The notes under the pieces are model-generated. The model did no database searches. It had not been told where the DNA came from and worked only from the letters and a program-made list of their open reading frames with translations. From Apostichopus japonicus (Eukaryota; Echinodermata; Holothuroidea; Aspidochirotida; Stichopodidae), in the NCBI RefSeq assembly GCF_037975245.1, contig NC_092561.1:13453001-13517000 (forward strand): a DNA stretch of 64,000 nt. The letters run 5' to 3'. The stretch's first letter is position 1. Every line of letters begins with the position of its first letter. The translations under genes were made by a program, and so were the position numbers. Below, piece after piece: positions 12,688 to 24,180 of the stretch.

Positions 12688-12729
12688 GTAATGATCTGGC
12701 CAGGGCTCGAACCTGTAATCGGGAGGGGA
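12646..12729. repeat. tRNA-SINE B-box fragments joined head to head at the palindrome axis
   Basis: The 42 bp on each side of the axis contain GATTACAGGTTCGAGCCCTGG followed by CCAGATCATTACG. The block matches the B-box region of the tRNA-derived SINE at 18,280-18,480 (GGATTACAGTTTCGAGCACT, GGCAAAATCATTG). The element is cut about 20 bp after its B box, exactly at the axis, so the breakpoint of the inverted duplication lies in a SINE. Confidence 0.75.
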
Positions 12730-15362
12730 CAAATATTACGTTCATACTGTGGTCTGTGTTCTTTGTCTATTTAAACCCATTGACCAACACGAAACAAGGA
12801 GTAGTAATATTTGATAAGAAAGTTAACCAGAATTGATGTTACAATTTTAAACATGCAGTAAAATGTCAGTAATTTTAGAAGTCAATATACAAGTAATGCT
12901 GAAGGTGATCCTTCCTGAAAATAAATCTTTAACTCATTTTGGCTGTCAATCATCTATATCCTCTTGCTGTCCTTCAAAAATCACCCTGTCGTAAAGTTGC
13001 ATTTATCAAATGGCAGAAACTATTGCAAGAGAAGTCGTCATTCTGCCAAAGTCTCGCAAACCAGGGGTCAGAAACTGCAATGAACCCTGTGTGTAACTTC
13101 CATTGAAGCACTGAAAATACAAAGATTTGTACACAAAACTGCAATTCTACACAAAAGTGCATTTATGTTGCATTAAGGATTTATGAAGCATTTTCCCATT
13201 TTGTTCCCAGCACTGTTCATTAGTAAATTTATGCTTGTTCCAAAATATTAGACATTGCAGAACTTTGTGAACTACTTTACACAAGAAATGTTTTGATTAG
13301 TCTAGAAGATTGATTGACAGCATAATACAGATATCAACTTATATGGATAAAGACCACTGGTCAGCCTGGGAAACTTTCAAATCCTATAGATCATAAAGAC
13401 CCTCAACTTGGGAAACTTTTTGATTTGCCGACGTTGTCAGCCTCATATAACTTAATTAAATGGGTGTTTAAGTTAAATCATGGATATGTTATCATATCTT
13501 GCAACCATAATACTACAGTATTTCACACTGTAGAGATGAAAGGAAAGACACTTTTCTCAACAGGATCAAATAGGTCTGTGGATGAACTCAGCAGCATGAA
13601 AGACCTTTCCTGTTGTTTCAATTCACTCAGCCTCAAATCACTGTATGTATTGGATGTTGTGATATACTTTATAGATCATGAATACAGTATGTAAACACGC
13701 ACACACCTTTCTCTCACTGAAGTAGAACTTTGCAATATCAGTTGCCTCTCCAATGTGTCAATAATTTTCTTTTTCTACTCCTTAGACGAAAGAGGGAAGC
13801 AAGGGAGCCTCACAAGAGATCACATAAAGCCAGGATGCTGACTGGAATCAAGTAAATTTATAACAATATATCAATATAACAATATAATATATTATATAAC
13901 AATATCTCAACTTGTTCACTTGTATATACTAACTGTTGTATGCAGTTCCGTTTTCTTTGGTATGCGGTCGATAATTCACTGAATAAATAAAATAGAGAAA
14001 TTTCTGAATACTTAGTTGAGATTGTTTAATTAATCATAGTAATTATATGAAACTCAAGTAATGGAATTTTGGCTCCAAACCAACATCTATTGATTCAGCA
14101 ATAGGGAGTTATGGATGATTTCATGGAGTTTGAAAAATGTATAGCTCTGTTTGAATAGTAACAATGTGCCTGGAAAAAATGTATAATTTGAAATGTAAGC
14201 GAGTCAGTCCAGTAAGGTAACTGAATGGCGTTTGCTTCTAATTGTTACATCTGCAATCAAGGCTTTAATAGGGATTGAGAACTATGCATCAAAGATTAAT
14301 CTGTCTTTGATGAACCGCTTTACAAAGGCATCCATGATTGCATTACCATTTTGTCGTCTTTCAGGGCCAAACTGTACCACAAGCAACGTCATGCTGAGAA
14401 GATACAGATGAAGAAAACGTAAGTTAGACCAAGGAATGATTATTTTAAAGGGACTGTTTGGTATATTACCACAAAAAAATGATTATTTCAAAGGGATGGT
14501 TTTGTAAGTTACCCCAAGAAGGTAAAAGGGAACAACTACCTATACTCTATTCCAACTTTTTGCTGTTTAGTTTCCTCATGTGAAGTAATGTCCTGACACC
14601 AGTACACACTACAATCTCCATTGTTAGTCACAGTACAGCACACACTACTATCCCTATTGTGAGTCACAGTACACACTACTATTATCTCTATTGTGTGTCA
14701 CAGTACACACTACTATCTCCCTTCGCGGCATCAAGATGCACGAGGAGCGCAAAACTAAGAAGAAGGACAATGATGAATTACAGAGGGAGCTGTGCCAGCT
14801 TATCTCTTGGACAAAGAGGGCCAGAGCCGAGCCAAGGTCCTCTCTAACATGATCAAACAGAAGAGGAAAGAGAAGGCTGGCAAGTGGAATGTTCCAATTC
14901 CAAAGGTCAGAGGGGTGTCAGAAAATGAAGTTTTCAAAGTCCTTAAAACTGGAAAAAGGAGAGGTGAGTATCAATCCTATGTTGATGATCCATGTTAGTG
15001 ATAGCAGAGAATAATTGAGTACTTTTAAGTCTGTGCAGAAGTTTTAATGGTTCTGAACTTTGGCCAGTACAAAACACGCTAAGGTTAAGTGTAAAAAACT
15101 GTCAAACACATGTTTGCACTCGTATAGCAAATTGCCCAATTTCACATAGCCATTAGCATATAAATGCAACACTGGATCAATGATGTGCTTAATGCTTGAG
15201 ATCACAAAGGAATGAGATTCCTCGGACTATAAAATAATAAGGGTATTGTGTATTAATATGTTACATATGTTTACACTTGTTATATAGAAATTTACCCATA
15301 TTTCACAGCATATTATACTCTGTTACATGAATAGTTTGTTTCCACAAGGGAGGAGATTTGAA
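12688..15362 (+). repeat. Right arm of the 5.26-kb palindrome
   Basis: Mirror of 10,107-12,687. This arm keeps the NSA2 exons in working order apart from one frame break, and its outer end lies in the NSA2 intron between exons 14,729-14,963 and 15,662-15,756. It contains 94 bp absent from the left arm. Confidence 0.95.
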
Positions 15363-18300
15363 TGACTGAATTGAATTAACATAAAGTCTTAGTCCCAAGA
15401 GCACATTGGCAATATAATAAGAAATAACAGAAGGTCTACACTGTTGATGTTTTACAGACATAGACAAATAATAAGAAACTGTTGGAAGCTTCATAACCTT
15501 CCTTTAGCAGATAAAGGAAGGTCAATGAAAATCTTCCCTTACTGGTATGTTATAAGATTTCAGAAGATGTTTTAGCAAGGGCTTATTCAATATGATTGAT
15601 TATTTTTTGTTGGTATATGTGGGATGTTATTACGATTCTGTGATGTTTTCTTATTTTACAGCAAAGCAATGGAAACGAATGGTAACCAAGGTCTGTTATG
15701 TTGGTGAAGGGTTTACCAGAAAGCCGCCCAAGTATGAGAGATTCATTCGCCCAATGGTAGGTGTGCTACAGTTGATCAGGGACATTGTATGTTAGCTAGC
15801 TACATGATATACACCCGGCTAGTAGGTGTGCTACAGTTGATCAGGGACATTTTGTGTTAGCTAGCTACATTATAAACCACCGGCTAGTTCTTTGTGTTGC
15901 CACACAAGGAGTATAACTGCACACATTTTCAGGCATATGTCCAAGTTACAGGTTCCTAGCAGGATCTTCTTCAGAGGCTAATTGCCCTTTAAGAAGATGG
16001 CAAACAGTGCTCGTCGACTAAATACAGTGTTGATTTTATGTAAAGTAGATCTGTCTCACTTGACTGACTCATGTTCTAACTTGTAATGCCAATCTGGACT
16101 ATTTGGGTGGCATAAGTGGTCAACCTTGGAAGACAGTTAATAAGATTTGATTGGCTGTGTGTGATATACATGTATGCTTAGTGCACCATTCTTAGAAAAA
16201 GTTACACCAGCAGCACTAAAGTCTCAACTTGTTTAGATTAATGATGAGTTGATTTCAAATCCAAGGGATGGATTTTGAAGGTAACTATTCTTTCTTTTAC
16301 CAGATAAACTGGTGTCGTCTCCAGGAACATTAACATGTATTGAAGTTTGCAGTCTATTGTGTTTAAACGTTTTACAGTGACTAATGCTACTAATTTAATC
16401 GTGATCAAGAGCTCATGTATGAATAGTCTCATTCTCAAACAAGGCTTCTGGGATTCAGCTTTCAAGATATTAAATATAAATAAATTTATGTTTTCCTTTT
16501 TCCAGGCACTAAGATTCAAGAATGCACACGTAACTCACCCAGAACTAAAAGCTACATTTTTTCTGCCTCTGATCGGTGTTAAAAAGAATCCAAGCTCACC
16601 GACGTACACATCTTTAGGAGTTATAACAAAGGGTACAGTTATCGAGGTAAGACTGTTCTTCAAAACACTCGGATACAAATGTGCCCTCTCATTAAAACTA
16701 TGGTTTTTCGAACAAGTTTAGTCATTCTGTGAAAATGTGCATGTTTAAGATTAGTTTATGCTGCGGTAGCATGTGGCCTTGGAAAGGTCAAACATGGTTC
16801 ATTGCACACGACATTAATTTTTGAATACGTTAGTTGTGACTGTACAGCACACTCAGGTAACTCACCTCAGCCGCCGTGGATTGATCTTTGGATCAATTTC
16901 ATTCGGCAAGGTTAAAGGATGAATTAAAGGGTGTGAAGACTCGCACACAAAGAAATGTCTCATGCTGGTAATCTGACCTAGTTTCGAATGAGGTGTAACA
17001 GAAGTGTTAGACACCACCATCGATCCCAGAAAATACACACACAGCCTGCTATCATCGGTAATTAGACACTAGTGTACAGTCAGTACATACAGCTACGGTC
17101 AATACCCACAACACAGTGTACATAGCAGCGTGGACAGCTCAGGTCTAGATAAAAGACAACAAGTTATTACGTTTCATTACTGTCTGCATTTTGTAGCGAC
17201 AAGAATAAAACGTCATTTGCAAGCAACAGAAAGTTTAAGGAAAGTTAACTTTTTCAGAGTGTGACACACGGTTTGGGGGGAGTATTCAATGCCTTTAAGG
17301 CATGAAACTAACTTTGAATAGGTTGGACCCATTAGCAAACACTGCTGTGTGTCTGTCCAGGCTGTATTTCTATACTATGTTTACATTTTTAGAAACATCT
17401 AAGGTTGAACAAGTACAGTTGCTGGTTAAGTACACGGAACATAATGTCAGTTGCTAAGGTGCAACACAAATTTCAATGGGAAAACATTATATTTTAATGG
17501 CATCAAAAAAGTTGACAATGCTGGTTTACTTTTACATAGAGAACTTTTTTTGCAGTTAAGTTTAGAGAATTTGTATTAAAGGATTTTTTTTAGAAAAAAT
17601 GGGATCCAGTCCTTCCGGTCATATCATTTTTAGCTCATACCAGCATGCTGGTGTGAGCTATTGGTACAGTGCGGCGTCTATCACTCTATCCATCAACAAT
17701 TGGTGAAACCGCTCCCACTCACACAGTATTTGATGGAATTTCATGAAACTTGGACACAAGGACAATTGGGTATAGGGCCATCAGACATGGTCCCAAATGT
17801 GGGGTCAAAGGTCACCCGTGGGCCGTAATGGGCCATTTTGTGGAAATATGCAAAATGCTTCTTCTTCTACAGATTCCATGGTACAATGTTGAGGGTTTGT
17901 CACGATAGTACTACGGAACTAGGACTGTTGCGATGAAAAAATATATGGATCTTTTCCATATACCCAATAAACTGCCACTATAAGCTTCCTTTAAGAAGAT
18001 AGCTTGACATTACAGTTTGGGCATGCAATGGGGAAATGTCACCACCATCAATTTAGTTTCAAAGGGGCATACCAAAGATTTATAATAACTTAAAGGTTAA
18101 TAGCATGTATACTGGAATAGCTGAAGAAATGTTTATTATAGCAATAATTTTTTTCTTGGACTATGATATTTCTGCTTAAAATCACCCTTGTGCTTCCTTT
18201 CCAATTTACAGGTAAATGTAAGTGAATTAGGTGTGGTCACACAGTCTGGAAAAGTTATATGGGGTATGTATATCATACTTGTCAAGTGGTTAAGGCAGTG

Positions 18301-19384
18301 GACTTGTGATCTAAGGATTACAGTTTCGAGCACTGGCAAAATCATTGCTTTGTGTCCTTGGGCAAGGCAATTTATCTCCATTGCCTCACTTCACCCAGGT
18401 GTATAAATGGGGACTTGCGAGGTAACTTGTAAATATAGTTGCGTGTCTCGGTTTGTGGCTGCACCCTATGGGAAGACCCCTGGGGACACATGGTTGTGGT
18501 GCACTGTGGTGCCGCAGGAGAGATGGTTTGAATAGTGCACACTTTGGTGTGTAGGTGTGACAAGTTACCAATGACCAGGGTTAAGTTGTAAATGTCGTGT
18601 GAAAAGGCCTTGGCCCTATACAAGACTGTAAACCTAAAATGATAATAATAAGACTCATCCACTACCTTTACAGGACTTGCTGGTGACAAACAATGTGAAA
18701 TCTAATTGAAGAGAAATAATATATCCTACACTGCTAGTCGAAAACCCCATCTCAATATTATATTATTCCTAACTTGAGAAATGGTTTAATAACTTAATTG
18801 AATGTAACCAATTTGACTGGCTAAACCTTCAACTTACTCCATACAGTAAGGTTTCAGTGATATAATGTACTGTAGGCAAATGATTTTTGGAAGCTTTTCT
18901 TTAAAACTTAACCTTACTTAACCTTAAAACCTGATATTTTTGGAAAGTTTGCTTAGATGCGAAAGTTTTCTGTACAGTTCTTAGAATATCAGTCATCAAA
19001 ACGTATCCTTTCTGTAGTCTCATATTCTCTTCCTGTGTGGATAAATGATTGAAAAATGATAAAGAAAAACAAAGGCATGTCCAGCTGAAATGTCCTGATG
19101 ACATCATCCATTCTGAGATGCCTGGTACCTGGTATTGGGATTACAATTTCTGTGATACTGGTTCTAGGGTACTCAGATCGTATAAATGAGTACTCTCACC
19201 ATGATGGTACTCTTGTTGGTACTCGGGGTCTTTAGTTCATGGAGGTACCTGGTATTGGGATGACAATTTTCCAACACAACAACAATGAGTCATAGTTTTT
19301 GTCTTTTCCTTGGCAGGTAAATTTGCACAAGTCACAAATAATCCTGAGAATGATGGCTGTATTAATGCTGTGCTACTGGTTTGA
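13786..19384 (+). CDS. NSA2: Ribosome biogenesis protein NSA2, lacking the first ~23 residues
   Basis: NSA2 is a nucleolar factor of 60S pre-ribosome maturation, about 260 aa in animals. Exons: 13786-13851, 14365-14418, 14729-14963, 15662-15756, 16506-16646, 18212-18263, 19317-19384. They encode [133 protein letters not shown] and [18 protein letters not shown], then stop, collinear with NSA2 to its last residue. Phases agree at all junctions except that exon 14729-14963 is 235 nt where 236 is needed; the break falls at about 14,781-14,787 (CAGAGGG), where one added G would give [10 protein letters not shown]. That exon also lacks an AG acceptor (CGG precedes it). The N-terminal exon (MPQNEY... 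in other animals) was not found: the palindrome axis lies where it should be. Introns hold a TTAA MITE and a SINE. Confidence 0.93.
15757..15888 (+). repeat. 65-bp tandem duplication starting at an NSA2 splice donor
   Basis: Two copies of a block beginning GTAGGTGTGCTACAGTTGAT, at 15,757 and 15,822. The first copy's first two bases are the GT donor of the NSA2 exon ending at 15,756, so a decoy GTAGGT lies 65 bp into the intron. Confidence 0.85.
16924..17298. mobile_element. TTAA-flanked MITE, long copy
   Basis: TTAA at 16,924-16,927 and 17,295-17,298 flank ends reading AGGGTGTGAAGACTCGC and (right end, with a few changes) GAGTATTCAATGCCT. A second, shorter copy with the same ends lies at 50,980-51,115. 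TTAA target duplication is shared by piggyBac and Kolobok elements; no coding capacity remains to choose between them. It sits in an NSA2 intron. Confidence 0.75.
17631..17990 (+). repeat. Dispersed repeat with a terminal 30-bp palindrome
   Basis: Starts with TAGCTCATACCAGCA joined to TGCTGGTGTGAGCTA (one mismatch from a perfect palindrome, 17,631-17,660). It continues with CATGAAACTTGGACACAAGG, GGGTCAAAGGTCA (17,802-17,814) and GGGCCGTAATGGGCCATTTT. The sequence style is that of dispersed repeats with AGGTCA motifs seen elsewhere in this window. It lies inside an NSA2 intron. Confidence 0.6.
18275..18665 (+). mobile_element. tRNA-derived SINE in NSA2 intron
   Basis: A pol III A box (AAGTGGTTAAGGCAGTGG, about 18,283-18,300) and a B box (GTTTCGAGCACTGG, about 18,324) form a tRNA-like head. 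It is followed by a body (GTCCTTGGGCAAGGCAATTT, CCTCACTTCACCCAGGTGTA, CTGCACCCTATGGGAAG) and a tail with AATAATAATAAG. Inserted between NSA2 exons 18,212-18,263 and 19,317-19,384. The B-box segment matches the block at the palindrome axis. Confidence 0.8.
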
Positions 19385-20430
19385 TGGAAGACACACAGTA
19401 GAAGACTTGCAATAGGACCGGAGGAGTCAAAGAATACAAGGACTCTCAGTAAAACTGTCATTGAACTCTTTCATGGTTTCTTATTGACTCTCCCTTGCTT
19501 TATTTCACAACCACGAATGAACAAAAGCTTTGACCTTCGGATATTGTGTTCCTCATCATGTTGTTGTCTATAGAACAAAGTTTTAAGTAGTAGTAGCGGG
19601 GTTATTTTAAGTTCTACTAACTGGGCAGACTGTGCAAGGGCGATGCCAAGCCCTTGCTGATATCTCAGTGAACTGGTTACTGTAGAAGTTAAAATTGCAA
19701 AAACTGGTCACTACTAGAAAAGCTGTTGGAACCATGACACATGAGGAAGCTCAGCATCCCATATGTTAAACTGTATGTAAGGGTCTCATGTTTTTTATCC
19801 TTTTTTGAGTAACTTTTAAGGGGTTGATGAAAGTGACTGTTCTTTAGAAAAATTAGAGCAGTAATAAGACTTCACTACAAAGTGATGGGTTTCATGCACA
19901 AAGCCCAATTAATTAAACATCCATTGAGATGCAGTCAGGAACCAAAAGGGCATTTAAAAGGAACATTGAGTGGTTACTTTTGTATTTGAGCATGTCAACC
20001 GTCAAGAACAAGCCCTATACATGGAAGTAGAAGGTCAAAGGTTACGAAAAGAGGCCAGAGTTGAAGTTTGCAGGAATTGTCTGGTTAACATATGGTATTT
20101 GAATATTCATAGTACAATGTCAACAAATGAAATCAAATTTTATATTTCTTTGTTGCTTCTATTAAAGCAGTCATGGAGAGACTGACCTTATTAAAAGATG
20201 CAAGTAAACATGTACCTGTCATTGTCGTCTGGTGTTTTCTGAATGTGTACAATTGCTGTTTTCATCGTAGTATGTATTTATGAGAGGATCAAGCTTCATG
20301 ACTAGCCGTAGGGTGTTTTATCCGGTGAGCTATTTTTTCTTTCCTGCACCTGTCACATGACTAATTTTTGGCTGCTGTTGTGCGCATCCCACTGTAACTG
20401 ATTATAACTAATGCAGGGAAATTTGAAATC
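19385..20430. other. NSA2 3' flank, no further gene seen
   Basis: Presumed 3' UTR and intergenic sequence. GGTACCTGGTATTGGGATNA occurs twice just upstream (about 19,121 and 19,242) inside the last NSA2 intron. No conserved ORF. Confidence 0.4.
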
Positions 20431-20755
20431 AGCTTGGATCAAGGTCCCCGAAACATTCACATTATATCTCAAGAAGTGGAAGTTGCAGGAAACTTGTTCA
20501 AAACTTGGTGTGGTAGCTTGACGATCCGTACTGGTTTTCAAGGATGTCAAAGGTCATTTGAGGTCGTCAGAGGTAAAACTGAAAACCTTGTAAAACAATA
20601 ACTCAATATTACGAAGTTTGATGGACATCAAACTTGGCATGTACATGCAACATAGTGAGCTAGCGGCTGCTATAGTGATTGGCTGGCATCAAAGGTCATA
20701 GTCGGTCACCAGAGGTCAAACTGGAAACGTTCACATAGTATCTCAAGGAGAGAAG
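20430..20755 (+). repeat. Dispersed AGGTCA repeat, ~2 copies
   Basis: Contains ATGTCAAAGGTCATTTGAGG near 20,545, then CATCAAAGGTCATAG and CCAGAGGTCAAACTGGAAAC about 150 bp later, with ATCTCAAGAAGTGG / ATCTCAAGGAGAGAAGC phrases. Same family as the copies at 7.8-8.6, 33.2 and 35.9 kb. Confidence 0.6.
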
Positions 20756-20769
20756 CTTTGATGAATCCC

Positions 20770-21010
20770 AGGAGCGAAAATACTTCTCGCTCTTCGGGTA
20801 CAGAGCACTGCACCACGGCAGCTGTTGATATACAATGCTCGTTTCTAATATTTAAAAGCAAGAAGCCGTATGAGAGGGCGGCAAATGCAAACTGCCGTCA
20901 CCGGGGATCGAACCCAGGAGCCAAAGTACACCTCGCTCTTCAGGTAGAGAGCACAACCGCTGTGCCATGGCAGCTGTTGATATATAATGCTCATTTGAAA
21001 ATCCGCCCTT
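20770..21010 (-). mobile_element. tRNA-derived SINE (minus strand), one full and one partial copy
   Basis: On the minus strand the full copy reads GCCATGGCACAGCGGTTGTG (A box), then CTCCTGGGTTCGATCCCCGG (B box) and GACGGCAGTTTGCATTTGCC. A partial copy of the same head lies at about 20,770-20,850. The family recurs at 31.38-31.46/32.89 kb and 33.0-33.1 kb, always followed by ATATATCAACAGCTGCC. Confidence 0.75.
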
Positions 21011-24000
21011 TAGTGGTACGGACATAAGGATTTTTGCTGCCTCGGGCATTCTTGCGGTATTCGCGGGAAATTTGATCTTCCGTAGCTATTGCCTATGCTT
21101 CATTCCTTTTCTATCCGACAGACGAAACTCAATTTTGGTATTTAGGATGCCAAAATTTGAAATGCTCGAACGATTTAGTACGAAATTGCACCCTTAAAAC
21201 TAAAAAATAGTCGTCTATAAAGCATTTTTCACGAAAACTTGTAATCCGGTTTACAATTCAAAACAGATATTCTTCACGGCAAACTTCCTCCCCATCTTTA
21301 TTTTGGCTTGAATCTCGTCCGTTTCAACTTGGACTGTACCATTATCTTTTGGTGTTGAGAATATACATTGTTATTAATTGAAATATGACAAAGCCATTGA
21401 AGAGATTGATATGATTCTAAGCTCCCCTTTTTTAATTATTAATAATGATTTATAAGTGATTTACATTAATTTATGTAATGATTTAAACGCATTACAGTTA
21501 ATAAAAGGGTTATCTAAAAACCACTCTCCCCCATCGTTTATCAACATCGAACATGCCAAAGGTAAATGTTACATCATATTGTACAGAACTATTGTACGTC
21601 AGCTGGGAAAATCTATAGAGCTAACTCGCGTTAGCAGAAATAGTGGAACCCATACCTATCCATGAACCATACTGTGCAACGATATACCCCTATCGTGATT
21701 TGCGAAGTGTGGCTCAAAGGCGAAAACTTCTATCATTTAATATATAGCATAAGTTGATGCTTGATGTTGCATTTTTTCCTAAATTATCATAATAGGCTAG
21801 TTGTACAGAAACTTTGCTTGAACTAAGTCACTAGTAATATTATAGCATCAGCCATAGATTTAATAAAATGATCTATTTCATGCAACAATAAGATTTGCTT
21901 GCTTAAATGATCCTATTATTATATACAGCAACAATCATTTTATCCATACATCGCCCATCATGCTTTTTTTCTTTAGGCCATCATCCCAGATATTCAATCT
22001 CACCATGACTGTACTGTAATAATGTCAAATAAATATGTAGAAATCAGCAATTGATTTTACCAAACAATTATTCTTTGTTAGTAAGTGGGTTCACTGGATT
22101 TTTAAATATCAGCTTGGGGAGGGGTATTGTTGCTTCTAGAAGGAGTGTTTTTTTTTTCTTCAAATTATTTACTGTCTCCTAGGAAGCTTGTAGAAGTCGA
22201 TTACAAAAGCACATCTGGTCTTTGTTTGAGTAGGAGAAGGGAGACAATGGAAAAAATTCAAAGGGCCTGTGACTGGAAATGTCATGTGAAAGGTCAAAAA
22301 TTATTTATATACACAATTAATAAGTCCCACATGAAAACATGGGGGTTGGGGGGGGGGGGGCAGAACAATGTCAGGCTCTGACTAGCAGTAAGTGATGAAC
22401 CTTAACAGTGTCATTATTTCCCTCTTACATGCAGTCAGGGTGGGGTGGAGAGGGACGCTGTTTGGTGCAGGCAAAATAATGAAAAGCACAAAGAAAAGGA
22501 TAACAAACAAGATTTTACCGTTGTTATGTTCTTTTTATTGTGTCCTGTCACAGTGAACAGCAGAAGAAGGCAAGGTATAAAGGTTTTCAGCATAAACATC
22601 AAGCTTCCTTTGGGTAGGATTTGTTCATGGGAGGGGCACAACTTTTATTATGGGGGGGGTCTGATTGTCTCTAGCGTTGCTTTGAAAGATCACAGATGGC
22701 ATCATTGACATCTTTTGTAGCGCTTTTTAAACTTTCCATTTGATAGGTCACTGGAACTCAAGTTGTTGCTCTGTGTGAGAGCCTCTAGATGTAAACACAT
22801 TCACTGCACTTATGTACAGTAAATACCAAACTTTCTGAATTGTTCTGAAATGGATTTTACACGATTTTGGGAAATCTATGTTTAACAATGACAACTACTA
22901 AAAACTGCATATTATAGGCTCACAGAGTAAACAATATTCACTAGCAGCATTGTTCAGAAATATACTTTCACCTTTTGTTATGATTTCATGTATTGATTCT
23001 GACAAGAATATTCAAATGAAAAAAAAAAAAAAAATCCAGTCCATTTAATAATATCATGTTGTTCACATGGATTTGAAATCACATTCTACTGACATCAGAT
23101 GACCATTGCCTTGTTAACACAACTGCAGAGAATGAGTAATTTCTGTGAGGAAAAACCTGTACAGCTTATTAAAAAAAAAAGAGAAAGACAAGTCACACAC
23201 TTACCTGAAGAGAAAATTTCCACAGCAAGGAACCAAGTTCATAACAATCTTCTCCATGTTGGAGAAAGACTGTTGATTAAGTGCATGAAATGTGTACCTT
23301 CTTCTGCTTTAATCGATCCCAAATGTTGCCACCGCTTGCAATAGACCAATTAGCAAAGAGTATTGAGAGATGACAATTAATACTCACATCGGCAGCTGAT
23401 GACCAAAATTATTGTCTTCTTGTGCTCAGCATATAGATATGGTTTGCAAGGTTTTCACATTCTGACTACACATGACCTTTGACCACCAAAAACAATAAGT
23501 CTCTTGATTCTTGAACTCAACGTGTCACAACAACGTTTTTAATATGAAATTGGTCCAAGCTTCCTTTCTTGAGATATCAAGTTTAAAAGCAAGGCATCAC
23601 AAACACATCACTCCTCCACCTGCATGACTACAAATTATCATTGGAACCAAAAACTGATATTTCTATCAATACAGAAAATATCTGGAGAACATTTCAACAA
23701 CTGAGGCAGCTTTTAATTTAATTTTTAGGGGGAGAAACGGATAGATCATTTGAAAGGAAACTGCACAACAAGAAAATGTAATATATTGACATGTATACCT
23801 TCAATGTGAAAAAAGGGCAACATACTGTGCAAAATCTACACAATGATACAATATTTCAGCCATTGACTGCAAAATGAATAGCATGTGGCTAAGCTTGAAG
23901 CCTAACTAGACCGTATGTGCTACCTTCACACTCTCACGAATAAGTCATCTGATATTGCACACCACATTAAAATGTCCTATGCTATTCTTTGTGTAGGCCT

Positions 24001-24180
24001 GCTGACATTTGTACCATTTGATGAACCTACTGTACAATAGCCAGTTCTGGGTTGGGGGGGGGGGGGGGATGGGTGGTTTATTGCTTACTCTACACACTAG
24101 AAATATCTTGAAATATACTAACACTCGCATAACTAAGAGAAACCTATATTGTATCATATACATATCATATACAGTATAGT
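21010..24180. other. Intergenic, no gene recognised
   Basis: AT-rich with several poly-G tracts (22,350; 22,650; 24,050). The longest ORF is at 23,099-23,344: 81 aa, basic, no recognised domain, and no splice or start context to support it. Confidence 0.4.

Noticed and set aside
12539-12836. Identical 68-aa ORFs on opposite strands, MNVIFVPSRLQVRALARSLR
   Set aside because: They are the palindrome axis read in both directions through a SINE B box; not a gene.
12213-13162. Mirrored 62-aa ORFs MHFCVELQFCVQIFVFSVLQ
   Set aside because: Intron sequence duplicated by the palindrome; no conserved domain, no splice context.
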